Source: Verrucomicrobiota bacterium (lineage in GTDB: Bacteria; Verrucomicrobiota; Verrucomicrobiia; Limisphaerales; JACRJZ01). Taken from it: a stretch of DNA of 38,072 nucleotides. Shown here piece after piece: positions 1 through 6,860 of this stretch. Location: positions 1 through 38,072 of the forward strand of contig JACRJZ010000011.1 of assembly GCA_016219875.1 (NCBI GenBank), in the 5' to 3' direction. The notes under the pieces were generated by a model. That model did not search any database. It saw only the letters and a list, made by a program, of their open reading frames with translations, and had not been told where the DNA came from. The position numbers and the translations under genes are program-made. The stretch's first letter is position 1. Each line of letters starts with the position of its first letter.

Positions 1-138
1 CCACGGCGTAGAAGCGATGCGCGTGAATGGCCCTCGGAGAGCCGGATGCGGGAAAACCGCCTGTCCGGTTCGATGAGGGGCGGAGCCAGACGGTCATTGG
101 CCGCGTGCCTTTCAACCCGTCGGCTCCGCCTACTCTAC
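1..138 (+). mobile_element. Group II intron, 3' end (domains V and VI), truncated by window edge
   Basis: Positions 39-71 fold as a domain V hairpin: a GAGCCGGA/TCCGGTTC lower stem carrying the catalytic AGC triad (40-42), an internal bulge, and a GCGG/CCGC upper stem closed by a GAAAA loop. Domain VI follows. 75-77 pairs with 133-135, then A132 is left unpaired, then 78-87 pairs with 122-131 (one G-T pair, the rest Watson-Crick). An unpaired A on the 3' strand of domain VI, six bases from the probable 3' splice site (about 138, after TAC), is the expected lariat branch point. A TAG at 9-11 could be the stop of the intron's reverse transcriptase, which would lie outside the window; this is inference. 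The intron reads rightward, converging on the 3' end of the TIR-WD40 gene. Confidence 0.82.
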
Positions 139-231
139 TGAGGCGCAAGCTGGGCCGTGGGCCGTTTCACATCGGTCCCCGTTCACTTTCCTGGCTGCTT
201 GGCTCGCCTCCTTCGAGGCACGGCGGCCGTA

Positions 232-3018
232 TCACGACCCAAGCTCGTAGAGCAAGTGGCGGTAGGCGGTGTTTTCGGGACTGAGCTTCAGGGCGCGAGC
301 AAGGACCTGGCGGGCGAGGGCAGGACGCTTCTGGCGGATCAGGAGGCGGGCGCCAAGAAAACAGTCCTCAGCCAGACCGAGGGTGAGTTCGTGGGTGCGA
401 TCGGCGTCGGTGACGCGCGATGCCAGCGGCGTCAGGTAATGCGGCTCGGCCAGCAGACGGGAGACGGCGTGCTGGGCGAGCCAGGCGGGATCGCCGTGCT
501 TGCCTTGTTCGGCGAGACAGAGCAAGACGAGCGGGTGGTGCGGAAAGGCAGCGCGGGCGTCTTTGAGGGCGCTGGCTTTCACTTCGTCTTTCGTGCCATC
601 GAGCACTTCGCGGATGCGGCAGCGGACGAATTCGGGAATGGTGATGGTCGAGGACGGATGGACGATGCGGGTGAAAGGATCGCTCCACCACCACCGCAGG
701 AGGCGGTTCATTTCGGTGCCAGTATCAAACTCGCGGCGGAGGCGTTCGATCTCGGCGGGCGGAATGGGTTCCAGCAGGCCGTGTGGGTTCAGCCGGCGAG
801 TACCGGCGATTTCGAGCAGCAGTCGGAAGCGCGGGGTATCTTCGGCCAGCAGTTGGCCGCTGGCCGCGTCCCAGAGCCGGGCGGTGTGGTCCTCCGACAC
901 GGTCAGAATCCGCGCGCCGTCGGGGCTGAACACCGCGGAGTGAACCCCACCCTCATGCCGCAAGGCTTCGGCGAGGGGCTGGTTGCTTGTAGCGTCCCAG
1001 AGCTGGGCGGTCCCGTCCCCCGACGCGGTCAGAATCCGCGCGCCGTCGGGGCTGAACACCGCGGAGTGAACCCATCCCTCATGTCGCAAGGGTTCGGTGA
1101 GGGGTTGGCCACTGGCCGCGTCCCTGAGCCGGGCGGTATGGTCATCCGATGCGGTCAGAATCCGTGCGCCGTCGGGGCTGAACACCGCGGAGTTCACTGT
1201 GGGAGCATCATGTCGGTAGGGTTCGGCGACGGGCTGGCCGCTGGCCGCGTCCCTGAGCCGGGCGGTCTTGTCAAACGACGCGGTCAGAATCCGTGCGCCG
1301 TCTGGGCTGAACACCGCAGAGCGAAACCCTCCCTCATGTCGCAAGGGTTCGGCGAGGGGCTGGCCGCTGGCCGCGTCCCAGAGCTGCGCGGTCTTGTCAT
1401 CCGACGCGGTAAGAATCCGCGCGCCGTCTGGACTGAACACCGTGGAGCGAACCACGCCATCATGCCGGAAGGGTTCGGCGAGGGACTGGCCGCTGGCCGC
1501 GTCCCAGAGCCGGGCGGTCCCGTCCCCCGACGCCGTCAGAATCCGCGCACCGTCGGGGCTGAACACCGTGGAGTGAACCACATATTGATGTCGGAAGGGA
1601 TCGGCGAGGGGGTGGCCGCTGGCTGCGTCCCAGAGCCGCGCGGTCTTGTCATACGACGCGGTCAGAATCCATGCACCGTCGGGGCTGAACACCGCGGAGT
1701 TCACGTGGTCCGCATGTCGGAATGGTTCGGCAAGGGACTGGCCGCTGGCCGCGTCCCAGAGCCGCGCGGTCTTGTCACGCGAGGCGGTCAGAATCCGCGC
1801 GCCGTCGGGGCTGAACACCGCGGAGAGAACCCCTTCCTCATGTCGCAAGGGTTCGGCGAGGGGCTGGCCGCTGGCCGCGTCCCAGAGCCGGGCGGTGTTG
1901 TCCAAAGACGCGGTCAGAATCCGTGCGCCGTCGGGGCTGAACACCGCGGCGCACACGTGTTTCTCATGTCGCAAGGATTCGGCGAGGGGCTGGCCGCTGG
2001 CCGCGTCCCAGAGCCGGGCGGTGTGGTCAGACGACGCGGTCAGAATCCGCGCGCCGTCGGGGCTGAACACCGCGGAGCGAACGCTGCTCTTGTGGAGATA
2101 CTGCCGCAACGCGCCACGATTCGCCTTCCGCCGGATTTCCTCCAACCCAAGCACTGTGGCTGCACTGTTGTTCGGATCGTTTTCGAGCGCCTTCGAGAGA
2201 CGGGCATACGCTTTCGGATAGTCCTCTAGATCCAACAACTGGCGGGCGAAGAGAAACTCCGTGCGGCTGGCTTCGCGGCGGACGCGGCGGAGTTCCTCCT
2301 CGGCGCGGCGTTTGTCGCGCTGGACCAGTTCATCAAGGCCCACGCCCATCAGCCCGGCGATGATCTTGAGTTTCATGAAGTCGAGCAGGGCGTGGCGGGA
2401 GGACGCGTCGCGCTCGGAGGCGCGCATCTCGCGGGGCGGCTCGGCATCTTTGACGCGCGCGTCGGCGGCGATGGGTTCCTCGGGCAGGAGGGCGGCCTTG
2501 TCCACACGGCCGTCGTCACTCAGCGGGTGGACGAGGGCGGGACAGAAACAATCGTCGGCGGAGGTCCAGCCGGCCTTGGGGCGGAGGCGGACGTTGGGCT
2601 CGCCGTCCACAATGAGAGTGAGAATGCGGTTGCCCCGGCCGAGTTGGCGGAAGTAGCGGACCTCTTCGTTCACGTAGCGGGAGGCGGCGGAGCGCGGGGA
2701 AGCGATGACGATGAGGAAGCGGGAGCGGCGCAGGGCGTCGCGAATCTGGCCCCCGAGATCGTGGCTGGTGGGCAGCTCGGCTTCGTCGCGGAAGGCGGGG
2801 AAGAATCGCTCGGGCATCGGCTCGCCGGTGGCGGCGGGGCGGTCGCGGTAGCCGTCGGGGACGCGGAAGGTTTCGAGCTGTTCGTGGAGCCAGTTGGCCC
2901 ACGGGATGTGATCGCCGCTGCCGTCGCCGCGCACGGCGAGGTTGTCCTGATGGCTGTAGCTGATGAAGGCCCAGTATTTGTAGTCGGCGGCCGGACCGTG
3001 GTTGGCGGTTTCGCTCAT
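232..3018 (-). CDS. TIR domain protein with ten C-terminal WD40 repeats
   Basis: The 928-residue protein starts with a TIR domain (about residues 14-150; 'AFISYSHQD' at the first strand, 'RDEAELPTSHDLGGQI' at the BB-loop region). The segment SPRSAASRYVNEEV (107-120) matches the helix that carries the catalytic glutamate in NAD-hydrolysing TIRs, so E118 or E119 is the candidate. A charged, coiled-coil-like linker follows (about 232-255), then a TPR-like stretch (255-290), then ten WD40 repeats (about 312-737, each with SPDGARILTAS and TARLWDAASGQ). The last ~190 residues look helical and are not assigned. There is no signal peptide and no NB-ARC or kinase domain. TIR-WD40 proteins are plausible NADase immune effectors or signalling scaffolds; which one is not shown here. 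The start codon has no clear Shine-Dalgarno. The gene follows the oxidoreductase on the same strand after 111 bp. Confidence 0.88.
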   Translation of the reverse strand: MSETANHGPAADYKYWAFISYSHQDNLAVRGDGSGDHIPWANWLHEQLETFRVPDGYRDRPAATGEPMPERFFPAFRDEAELPTSHDLGGQIRDALRRSRFLIVIASPRSAASRYVNEEVRYFRQLGRGNRILTLIVDGEPNVRLRPKAGWTSADDCFCPALVHPLSDDGRVDKAALLPEEPIAADARVKDAEPPREMRASERDASSRHALLDFMKLKIIAGLMGVGLDELVQRDKRRAEEELRRVRREASRTEFLFARQLLDLEDYPKAYARLSKALENDPNNSAATVLGLEEIRRKANRGALRQYLHKSSVRSAVFSPDGARILTASSDHTARLWDAASGQPLAESLRHEKHVCAAVFSPDGARILTASLDNTARLWDAASGQPLAEPLRHEEGVLSAVFSPDGARILTASRDKTARLWDAASGQSLAEPFRHADHVNSAVFSPDGAWILTASYDKTARLWDAASGHPLADPFRHQYVVHSTVFSPDGARILTASGDGTARLWDAASGQSLAEPFRHDGVVRSTVFSPDGARILTASDDKTAQLWDAASGQPLAEPLRHEGGFRSAVFSPDGARILTASFDKTARLRDAASGQPVAEPYRHDAPTVNSAVFSPDGARILTASDDHTARLRDAASGQPLTEPLRHEGWVHSAVFSPDGARILTASGDGTAQLWDATSNQPLAEALRHEGGVHSAVFSPDGARILTVSEDHTARLWDAASGQLLAEDTPRFRLLLEIAGTRRLNPHGLLEPIPPAEIERLRREFDTGTEMNRLLRWWWSDPFTRIVHPSSTITIPEFVRCRIREVLDGTKDEVKASALKDARAAFPHHPLVLLCLAEQGKHGDPAWLAQHAVSRLLAEPHYLTPLASRVTDADRTHELTLGLAEDCFLGARLLIRQKRPALARQVLARALKLSPENTAYRHLLYELGS
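808..2085 (-). repeat. Tandem array of ten near-identical WD40-encoding units
   Basis: About 126-129 bp per unit, repeated ten times in phase with the reading frame. The units share most of their DNA sequence, not only the protein motif. Differences are concentrated at the strand/loop positions before SPDG and in the two or three residues before 'TARLWD'. The sameness at silent sites points to recent amplification or gene conversion. Confidence 0.9.
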
Positions 3019-3129
3019 GGGTGCAGGAGAGTGGTGGTGGAAGCTGACATCGTAGTGCGGGCTTTGCTGTCAGTGATCTTGATATTCGCGGGCCAACGGG
3101 AGGAGGCTTGGCGCACTCGTCTTCTCACT

Positions 3130-4311
3130 TCAGAACTTCAGCAGCGGGTTGCCTCGGTCCTTGAGCGGGAAGTCCACTCGCGACCTCGTGCGCTGGGACT
3201 CATAGACGGCGGCGACCATTTCCACGGCCCAACGCCCGTCATGCCCGCTGCACACCGGCGGCGCGCCGGTTTCGATGGCGTGAATCAGACTCTTGATCGG
3301 ATGGCGCGCGTGTTCCGGCCAATCGAAGCCGGACGGTGCTGGCAGCGGCTGCCATTTCGCCGCGGCGTCCTTCTGCGCCAGGAACGGCGAGTCGAGCCAC
3401 AGGAACTCCACGCCGCTCTGGTAGGCGATCACGCCTTTGGTGCCCAGAATTTCAAATGCCCACTTCTCCCGCTTGGGGGCGAAGTTCGTGTTCCAATGAT
3501 CGTTCCGCTTCACCGAACTCCAGTGGGCCACGACGCTTTTCGGAAACCCGAAGAGCGCGTGAATCGTGTCACCGGCGACCAGGATTGGCTCCTTGCCTTT
3601 CGCCACGTCGGCGCGCTCGATGTCGCGGCCCGCCACCGTGACGCTGGCCTGGCACCACAGGGGATCGCCGAAGTAGGAACGCATCAGGTCGAAGTCGTGC
3701 GTGCCCAGCACGATCATGTCCTCGCCGCCGGCGCGGGTGTCCTGCTTGCCGTAGATCTGAACCTGGCGGACCTCGCCAATGAGGCCCTCGCGCACCAGCG
3801 CGCCCACGCGCACGAAGTCCGGCGTGTAACGGCGGTTGTGCGCCACTTGGATCTTCACGCCGCGCTGGTCCGCTGCCGAGAGGATCGCGTCGGCGTCCGC
3901 GGGCGTTTCGGCGAGCGGCTTCTCGATGAAAATGCCGCGACAGACTTCGATGGCGGCCAGACACATCTCCTTGTGGCAATCCGGCTGGCGCGGCGCGATG
4001 GCGACCAAGTCCGGCTTCTCCTTCGCCAGCATCTCGCGGTAGTCGCGATACTGGCGTTGGGCGCCGGAGCGGGCCGCGGCTTTCTGCAGGCCGGCCTCGT
4101 CGCGGTCGGCGATGGCTTCCACCACGACGCCGTCGAGGCCCTTGAAGATTTGATCGTAGCCGTGGCCGTAGTCGCCGCCGCCCGTGCGGCCAATGATAGC
4201 GGCGCGCCAGGTCCTGGCCGGAGCGTCCGCGGCCAAGGCCCGCGTCGCCAAGTACAGACTGCCGGCGGTCAGCGCGCCGGCTTTTAAGAACTCACGTCGG
4301 GTGGATTTCAT
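3130..4311 (-). CDS. Tat-exported Gfo/Idh/MocA-family oxidoreductase
   Basis: This 393-residue protein begins MKSTRREFLKAG, a twin-arginine signal, with likely cleavage after ALA near residue 27. The Rossmann start is AAIIGRTGGGDYGHG, a relaxed version of the dinucleotide-binding glycine motif. The family signature EKPLA is present near residue 132, and the C-terminal GFO_IDH_MocA-type half follows. Family members are NAD(P)-dependent dehydrogenases acting on sugars, inositols or related polyols, and exported versions are abundant in Verrucomicrobiota and Planctomycetes; the substrate cannot be read from the sequence. The start at 4311 is fixed by the Tat motif. No partner gene for a sugar pathway lies beside it; rimO is upstream on the same strand after a 722-bp gap. 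Confidence 0.9.
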   Translation of the reverse strand: MKSTRREFLKAGALTAGSLYLATRALAADAPARTWRAAIIGRTGGGDYGHGYDQIFKGLDGVVVEAIADRDEAGLQKAAARSGAQRQYRDYREMLAKEKPDLVAIAPRQPDCHKEMCLAAIEVCRGIFIEKPLAETPADADAILSAADQRGVKIQVAHNRRYTPDFVRVGALVREGLIGEVRQVQIYGKQDTRAGGEDMIVLGTHDFDLMRSYFGDPLWCQASVTVAGRDIERADVAKGKEPILVAGDTIHALFGFPKSVVAHWSSVKRNDHWNTNFAPKREKWAFEILGTKGVIAYQSGVEFLWLDSPFLAQKDAAAKWQPLPAPSGFDWPEHARHPIKSLIHAIETGAPPVCSGHDGRWAVEMVAAVYESQRTRSRVDFPLKDRGNPLLKF

Positions 4312-4719
4312 GGCGGAAGGAAGGCTCGGAGGACGAGGTCAAGGCAAGCAGAATCTCGCCGGGAAGAGAGTGAAGCCGAGTTCGGCGCTTCGGGGAGCTC
4401 GAGATGCGCGCGAACGCTCTCATCCCGCGCGGCAGAGCGATCTTGGAAAGTCACCGGATCGTAACCGGACGGCCCTCTGTTCGTAACGCGGGTCCAGTTG
4501 ACTTTCGTGCGCAGATTACGAGCGGAAACTCCGCTGGCGAAATGACAACTATGTTGAGCGCCGTGAGACGTGCCGTGGCAGCGAGGCTTCAGCCCGCTGG
4601 TGCCTGCACTGGCCGCGAGGCGGTCGGGGCCTGTCACGTCCGATTGATTTAAGGAGGCCCAGCAGCGGAAGTCACCGTCCGCCTGCTGTTACGCATTGGT
4701 CAAAGTTTGGTTTGGCCGA
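4312..4719. other. Gene-free stretch with consecutive hairpins before an orphan terminator
   Basis: No convincing protein gene is visible. Between 4577 and 4688 three hairpins follow one another: GGCAGCG.../...GCTGGTGCC around a TTCA loop (4577-4604), GGGCCT/AGGCCC (4627-4632 with 4655-4660), and CAGCAGCGGA/TCCGCCTGCTG (4660-4669 with 4678-4688). A + strand terminator follows directly. This is compatible with a structured small RNA on the + strand, although no good promoter was found. The left part should also hold the promoter and leader of the minus-strand oxidoreductase. Confidence 0.4.
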
Positions 4720-4746
4720 GCCGGGCGTTTCGCCCGGCTTTTTTTT
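4720..4746 (+). terminator. Rho-independent terminator (orphan, + strand)
   Basis: A 9-bp perfect stem AGCCGGGCG/CGCCCGGCT with a TTT loop is followed by a run of T on the + strand. On the minus strand the hairpin is followed by CGGCC, so it does not terminate rimO, the nearest minus-strand gene. No + strand gene is recognised upstream. Confidence 0.8.
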
Positions 4747-4807
4747 GGTACTTCACGCACTTTCGGGGAGAGCGGACTGAGACCGTGCAGGTCAAACGAA
4801 CCGTCCC

Positions 4808-4950
4808 CCCTCACCCCGGCCCTCTCCCATCCGATGGGAGAGGGAGGAACTGGTCACGCGTCTTGACGAAGCAGACGTTCACTTCCAACGAGCGCGTCCA
4901 GCGGGTTCCCTCTCCCGTCGGACGGGAGAGGGATAGGGTGAGGGTTGGGG
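4808..4950. repeat. Paired inverted repeat with two 11-bp hairpins
   Basis: The first hairpin is CCCTCTCCCAT/ATGGGAGAGGG (4820-4830 with 4834-4844, loop CCG). The second is CCCTCTCCCGT/ACGGGAGAGGG (4908-4918 with 4922-4932, loop CGG). The outer flanks CCCTCACCCC (4808-4817) and GGGTGAGGG (4936-4944) are also complementary, so the two units lie in opposite orientation. This type of repeat is dispersed in intergenic DNA of many GC-rich bacteria. It lies just beyond the 3' end of rimO. Confidence 0.8.
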
Positions 4951-5033
4951 AGGGTGGTTCTCGAACTGGACGCAATTTTCACTCCGGTCGCCCGCACCGG
5001 TCCCCGGAATTCCGGGATAAACCCTTTTTCGGT

Positions 5034-6719
5034 TCACACCGGTTCCGCGATCAGGTCGTAGTCGGTGTGACCGATGACCTTGACGCGCGCGAACTCGCCC
5101 ACCGGCAGCCGGCCGCGGACATAGACTCGGCCGTCGATGTCCGGCGCGTCCGCCTCGCCGCGGGCCACGAAGTAGTTTCGCGTTCCGAGCTTGGAGTTCC
5201 GCGTGTCCGCCGTGCGGATCAGGCCGTGTTCCCATGAACTGACGTTCGCCGCCTTGAGATCGCGGGCGCTGGCCTGGCCTTCCACGAGCACCTTGATCGT
5301 GCGGCCCACGAACGACGCGGCGACAGCTTGGGCGACCTCGTGCTGGGCGGCCATCGCGAGTTCGCGGCGGCGTTGCTTGACCTTGTCGGGAACTTGACCG
5401 GCCATTCTTCCGGCCACGGTTCCGTTCTCACGCGAGTAGGTGAAAACTCCGAGACGCTCGAACTTCGTTTCGCGAATGAAGTCGAGCAGCGTCTGGAAGT
5501 GCGCCTCCGTCTCGCCGGGGAAACCAACGATGAACGTCGTCCGCAGCGCGAGGCCCGGAACGCCGGCACGAAGGCGACGGAGAAGATCAACGATGTAAGA
5601 CTGCGACGTTTCGCGGCGCATCCGGGCCAGCATGTCCTCGTGAATGTGCTGAAGCGGGATATCGACGTAGCGCGCCACCTTGGGGCACGCGGCGAGGGTC
5701 TGGATCAATTCATCGGTCCAGTGCGCGGGATGGGTGTAGAGGATGCGGACCCAGAATTCGCCGGGCAACGAATTCAGTTCCCGCAAGAGCGAGCCAAGCG
5801 TGGTGGCGTCCGCCGGCAGGGATTTCGCGGCGGCGCGGAACCGGTCCGGCGCCGCGATGGAGCCATCGCGTTTGGGCCGGAGGTCGAGGCCGTAGTAAGT
5901 GCTGTCTTGGGAAATCAGGTTCAGTTCCTTCACGCCGTCGGCCAGCAGTTGCCGCGCTTCCTGCACGAGGTCGCGCTGCGGCCGGCTGCGGTGCGAGCCG
6001 CGCATCCGCGGGATGATGCAGAAGCTGCACGGGTGGTTGCAGCCTTCGGCGATCTTCACGTAGGCAAAGTGGCGCGGCGTCAGACGGAAGCGCGGCGCGG
6101 CGTGGTCGGGAATGTAGGTGGGGCGGAGGTGGACCTCGACGAGCGGCGCCGAGGTTCGAGGGTCGAGCGTCGAGGGTGGCGGCGCGAGCACTGTCTTGGT
6201 CTGGCCGAACTTCTCCGTTCCCCGAATGACTTCACCCTTCTCAGGCTTGCCGGCGTCCAGCGCCGCAAGGCGACTTTGGACTTTGGGCTTTGGGCTTTGG
6301 ACTTTGGACTCCGGCTTGCCCAATTTGGCGGCGCGATGTTCCAGCGCGCGCCGCACGATCTCGCTGATCTGCGCGACTTGGTCGATGCCGATGAAGGCAT
6401 CCACTTCCGGCATCAGCTTGGGCAGGTCGTCGCGAAAGCGCTGCGGTAAGCAACCGGACACCACGAGCGCCTGGCCGCGATGCCGGGCGTCGCGCAGCGC
6501 GGCAGACTCCAGGATGGTATCGACGCTTTCCTCCTGGGCGGCATCGATGAACGAGCAGGTGTTGACGATCACTACGTCGGCCTGGGCGGCGTCGTTCGTG
6601 ATCTGCAGGCCGTCGCGCATCAAAGTGCCGAGCATGATCTCGGCATCGACCATGTTTTTGGCACAGCCAAGGGAGATCAGGCCGACGCGGACGGGGCGCG
6701 GTTGAGTCGGTGTCTTCAC
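5034..6719 (-). CDS. rimO: Ribosomal protein S12 methylthiotransferase RimO
   Basis: RimO is a radical-SAM enzyme that adds a methylthio group to an aspartate of ribosomal protein S12. The UPF0004 domain is at the N-terminus with cluster cysteines C19 (ISLGCAKN), C55 (VNTCSF) and C90 (VSGCLPQR). The radical-SAM motif EGCNHPCSFC provides C227, C231 and C234, and a TRAM domain closes the protein. At 561 residues it is about 120 longer than typical RimO. The excess sits mainly in three segments not expected in the family: residues 130-205, about 265-290, and about 500-520. The first and third contain heptanucleotide DNA repeats translated in frame ('SKVQSPKPKVQSR', 'PPSTLDPRTS', 'TRNSKLGTRN'). 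All catalytic motifs are intact, so activity is expected. MiaB is the close alternative; 'ISLGCAKNMVDAE' favours RimO. Confidence 0.93.
   Translation of the reverse strand: MKTPTQPRPVRVGLISLGCAKNMVDAEIMLGTLMRDGLQITNDAAQADVVIVNTCSFIDAAQEESVDTILESAALRDARHRGQALVVSGCLPQRFRDDLPKLMPEVDAFIGIDQVAQISEIVRRALEHRAAKLGKPESKVQSPKPKVQSRLAALDAGKPEKGEVIRGTEKFGQTKTVLAPPPSTLDPRTSAPLVEVHLRPTYIPDHAAPRFRLTPRHFAYVKIAEGCNHPCSFCIIPRMRGSHRSRPQRDLVQEARQLLADGVKELNLISQDSTYYGLDLRPKRDGSIAAPDRFRAAAKSLPADATTLGSLLRELNSLPGEFWVRILYTHPAHWTDELIQTLAACPKVARYVDIPLQHIHEDMLARMRRETSQSYIVDLLRRLRAGVPGLALRTTFIVGFPGETEAHFQTLLDFIRETKFERLGVFTYSRENGTVAGRMAGQVPDKVKQRRRELAMAAQHEVAQAVAASFVGRTIKVLVEGQASARDLKAANVSSWEHGLIRTADTRNSKLGTRNYFVARGEADAPDIDGRVYVRGRLPVGEFARVKVIGHTDYDLIAEPV
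5174..5208 (-). repeat. Degenerate heptanucleotide array inside rimO (C-terminal part)
   Basis: Five 7-nt units on the + strand at 5174, 5181, 5188, 5195 and 5202, of the form MGTTYCG with variants. Translated from the minus strand they give 'TRNSKLGTRNYF' just before the TRAM region. The surrounding RimO sequence shows no 7-nt periodicity. Confidence 0.65.
6152..6179 (-). repeat. Degenerate heptanucleotide array inside rimO
   Basis: Four 7-nt units at 6152, 6159, 6166 and 6173, of the form AGSGTCG with variants AGGTTCG and AGGGTGG. The minus-strand translation is 'PPSTLDPRTS' (about residues 181-190), inside the stretch that is extra relative to ordinary RimO. Confidence 0.7.
6273..6314 (-). 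repeat. Heptanucleotide array (six units) inside rimO
   Basis: Six consecutive 7-nt units at 6273, 6280, 6287, 6294, 6301 and 6308. The first five are RCTTTGG and the last is ACTCCGG. Total length is 42 nt, exactly 14 codons, so the reading frame is preserved. They encode residues about 136-149 ('PESKVQSPKPKVQS') in the linker between the UPF0004 and radical-SAM domains. Confidence 0.85.
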
Positions 6720-6815
6720 AAAAGCGGCGGGAAGGTAAGCGCAAAGGCGGCAGGCGCAAACAGGAATGTCCGCGCTCCCGCCGCGTCAAACTGAGACATG
6801 ACGAAACCAGAACGG

Positions 6816-6834
6816 GTGTGGCTGTCCCAGCCGC
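6816..6834 (+). repeat. Short dispersed hairpin repeat, copy 1
   Basis: GTGTGGCTGTCCCAGCCGC forms a GGCT/AGCC hairpin. The same 19-mer with one base changed (GTGCGGCTG...) occurs at 37883-37901. It lies between the divergently oriented flank of rimO's start and the 3' end of the large secreted protein gene. Confidence 0.65.
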
Positions 6835-6860
6835 GCGCCGCCGGCCTCGGAAGGCGCCGC

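Noticed and set aside
808..2085. CRISPR-like regular repeats
   Set aside because: Period of 126-129 bp in phase with a reading frame, with conserved 'spacers': these are WD40 codons.
157..2229. 690-codon open frame on the + strand opposite the WD40 repeats
   Set aside because: It mirrors the repeat array in another frame; the minus strand encodes unmistakable TIR and WD40 motifs, and the + translation has no recognisable domain.
4404..4652. 82-codon + strand frame upstream of the orphan terminator
   Set aside because: Tempting because of the terminator, but composition is not protein-like, there is no ribosome-binding site, and hairpins overlap its 3' part.
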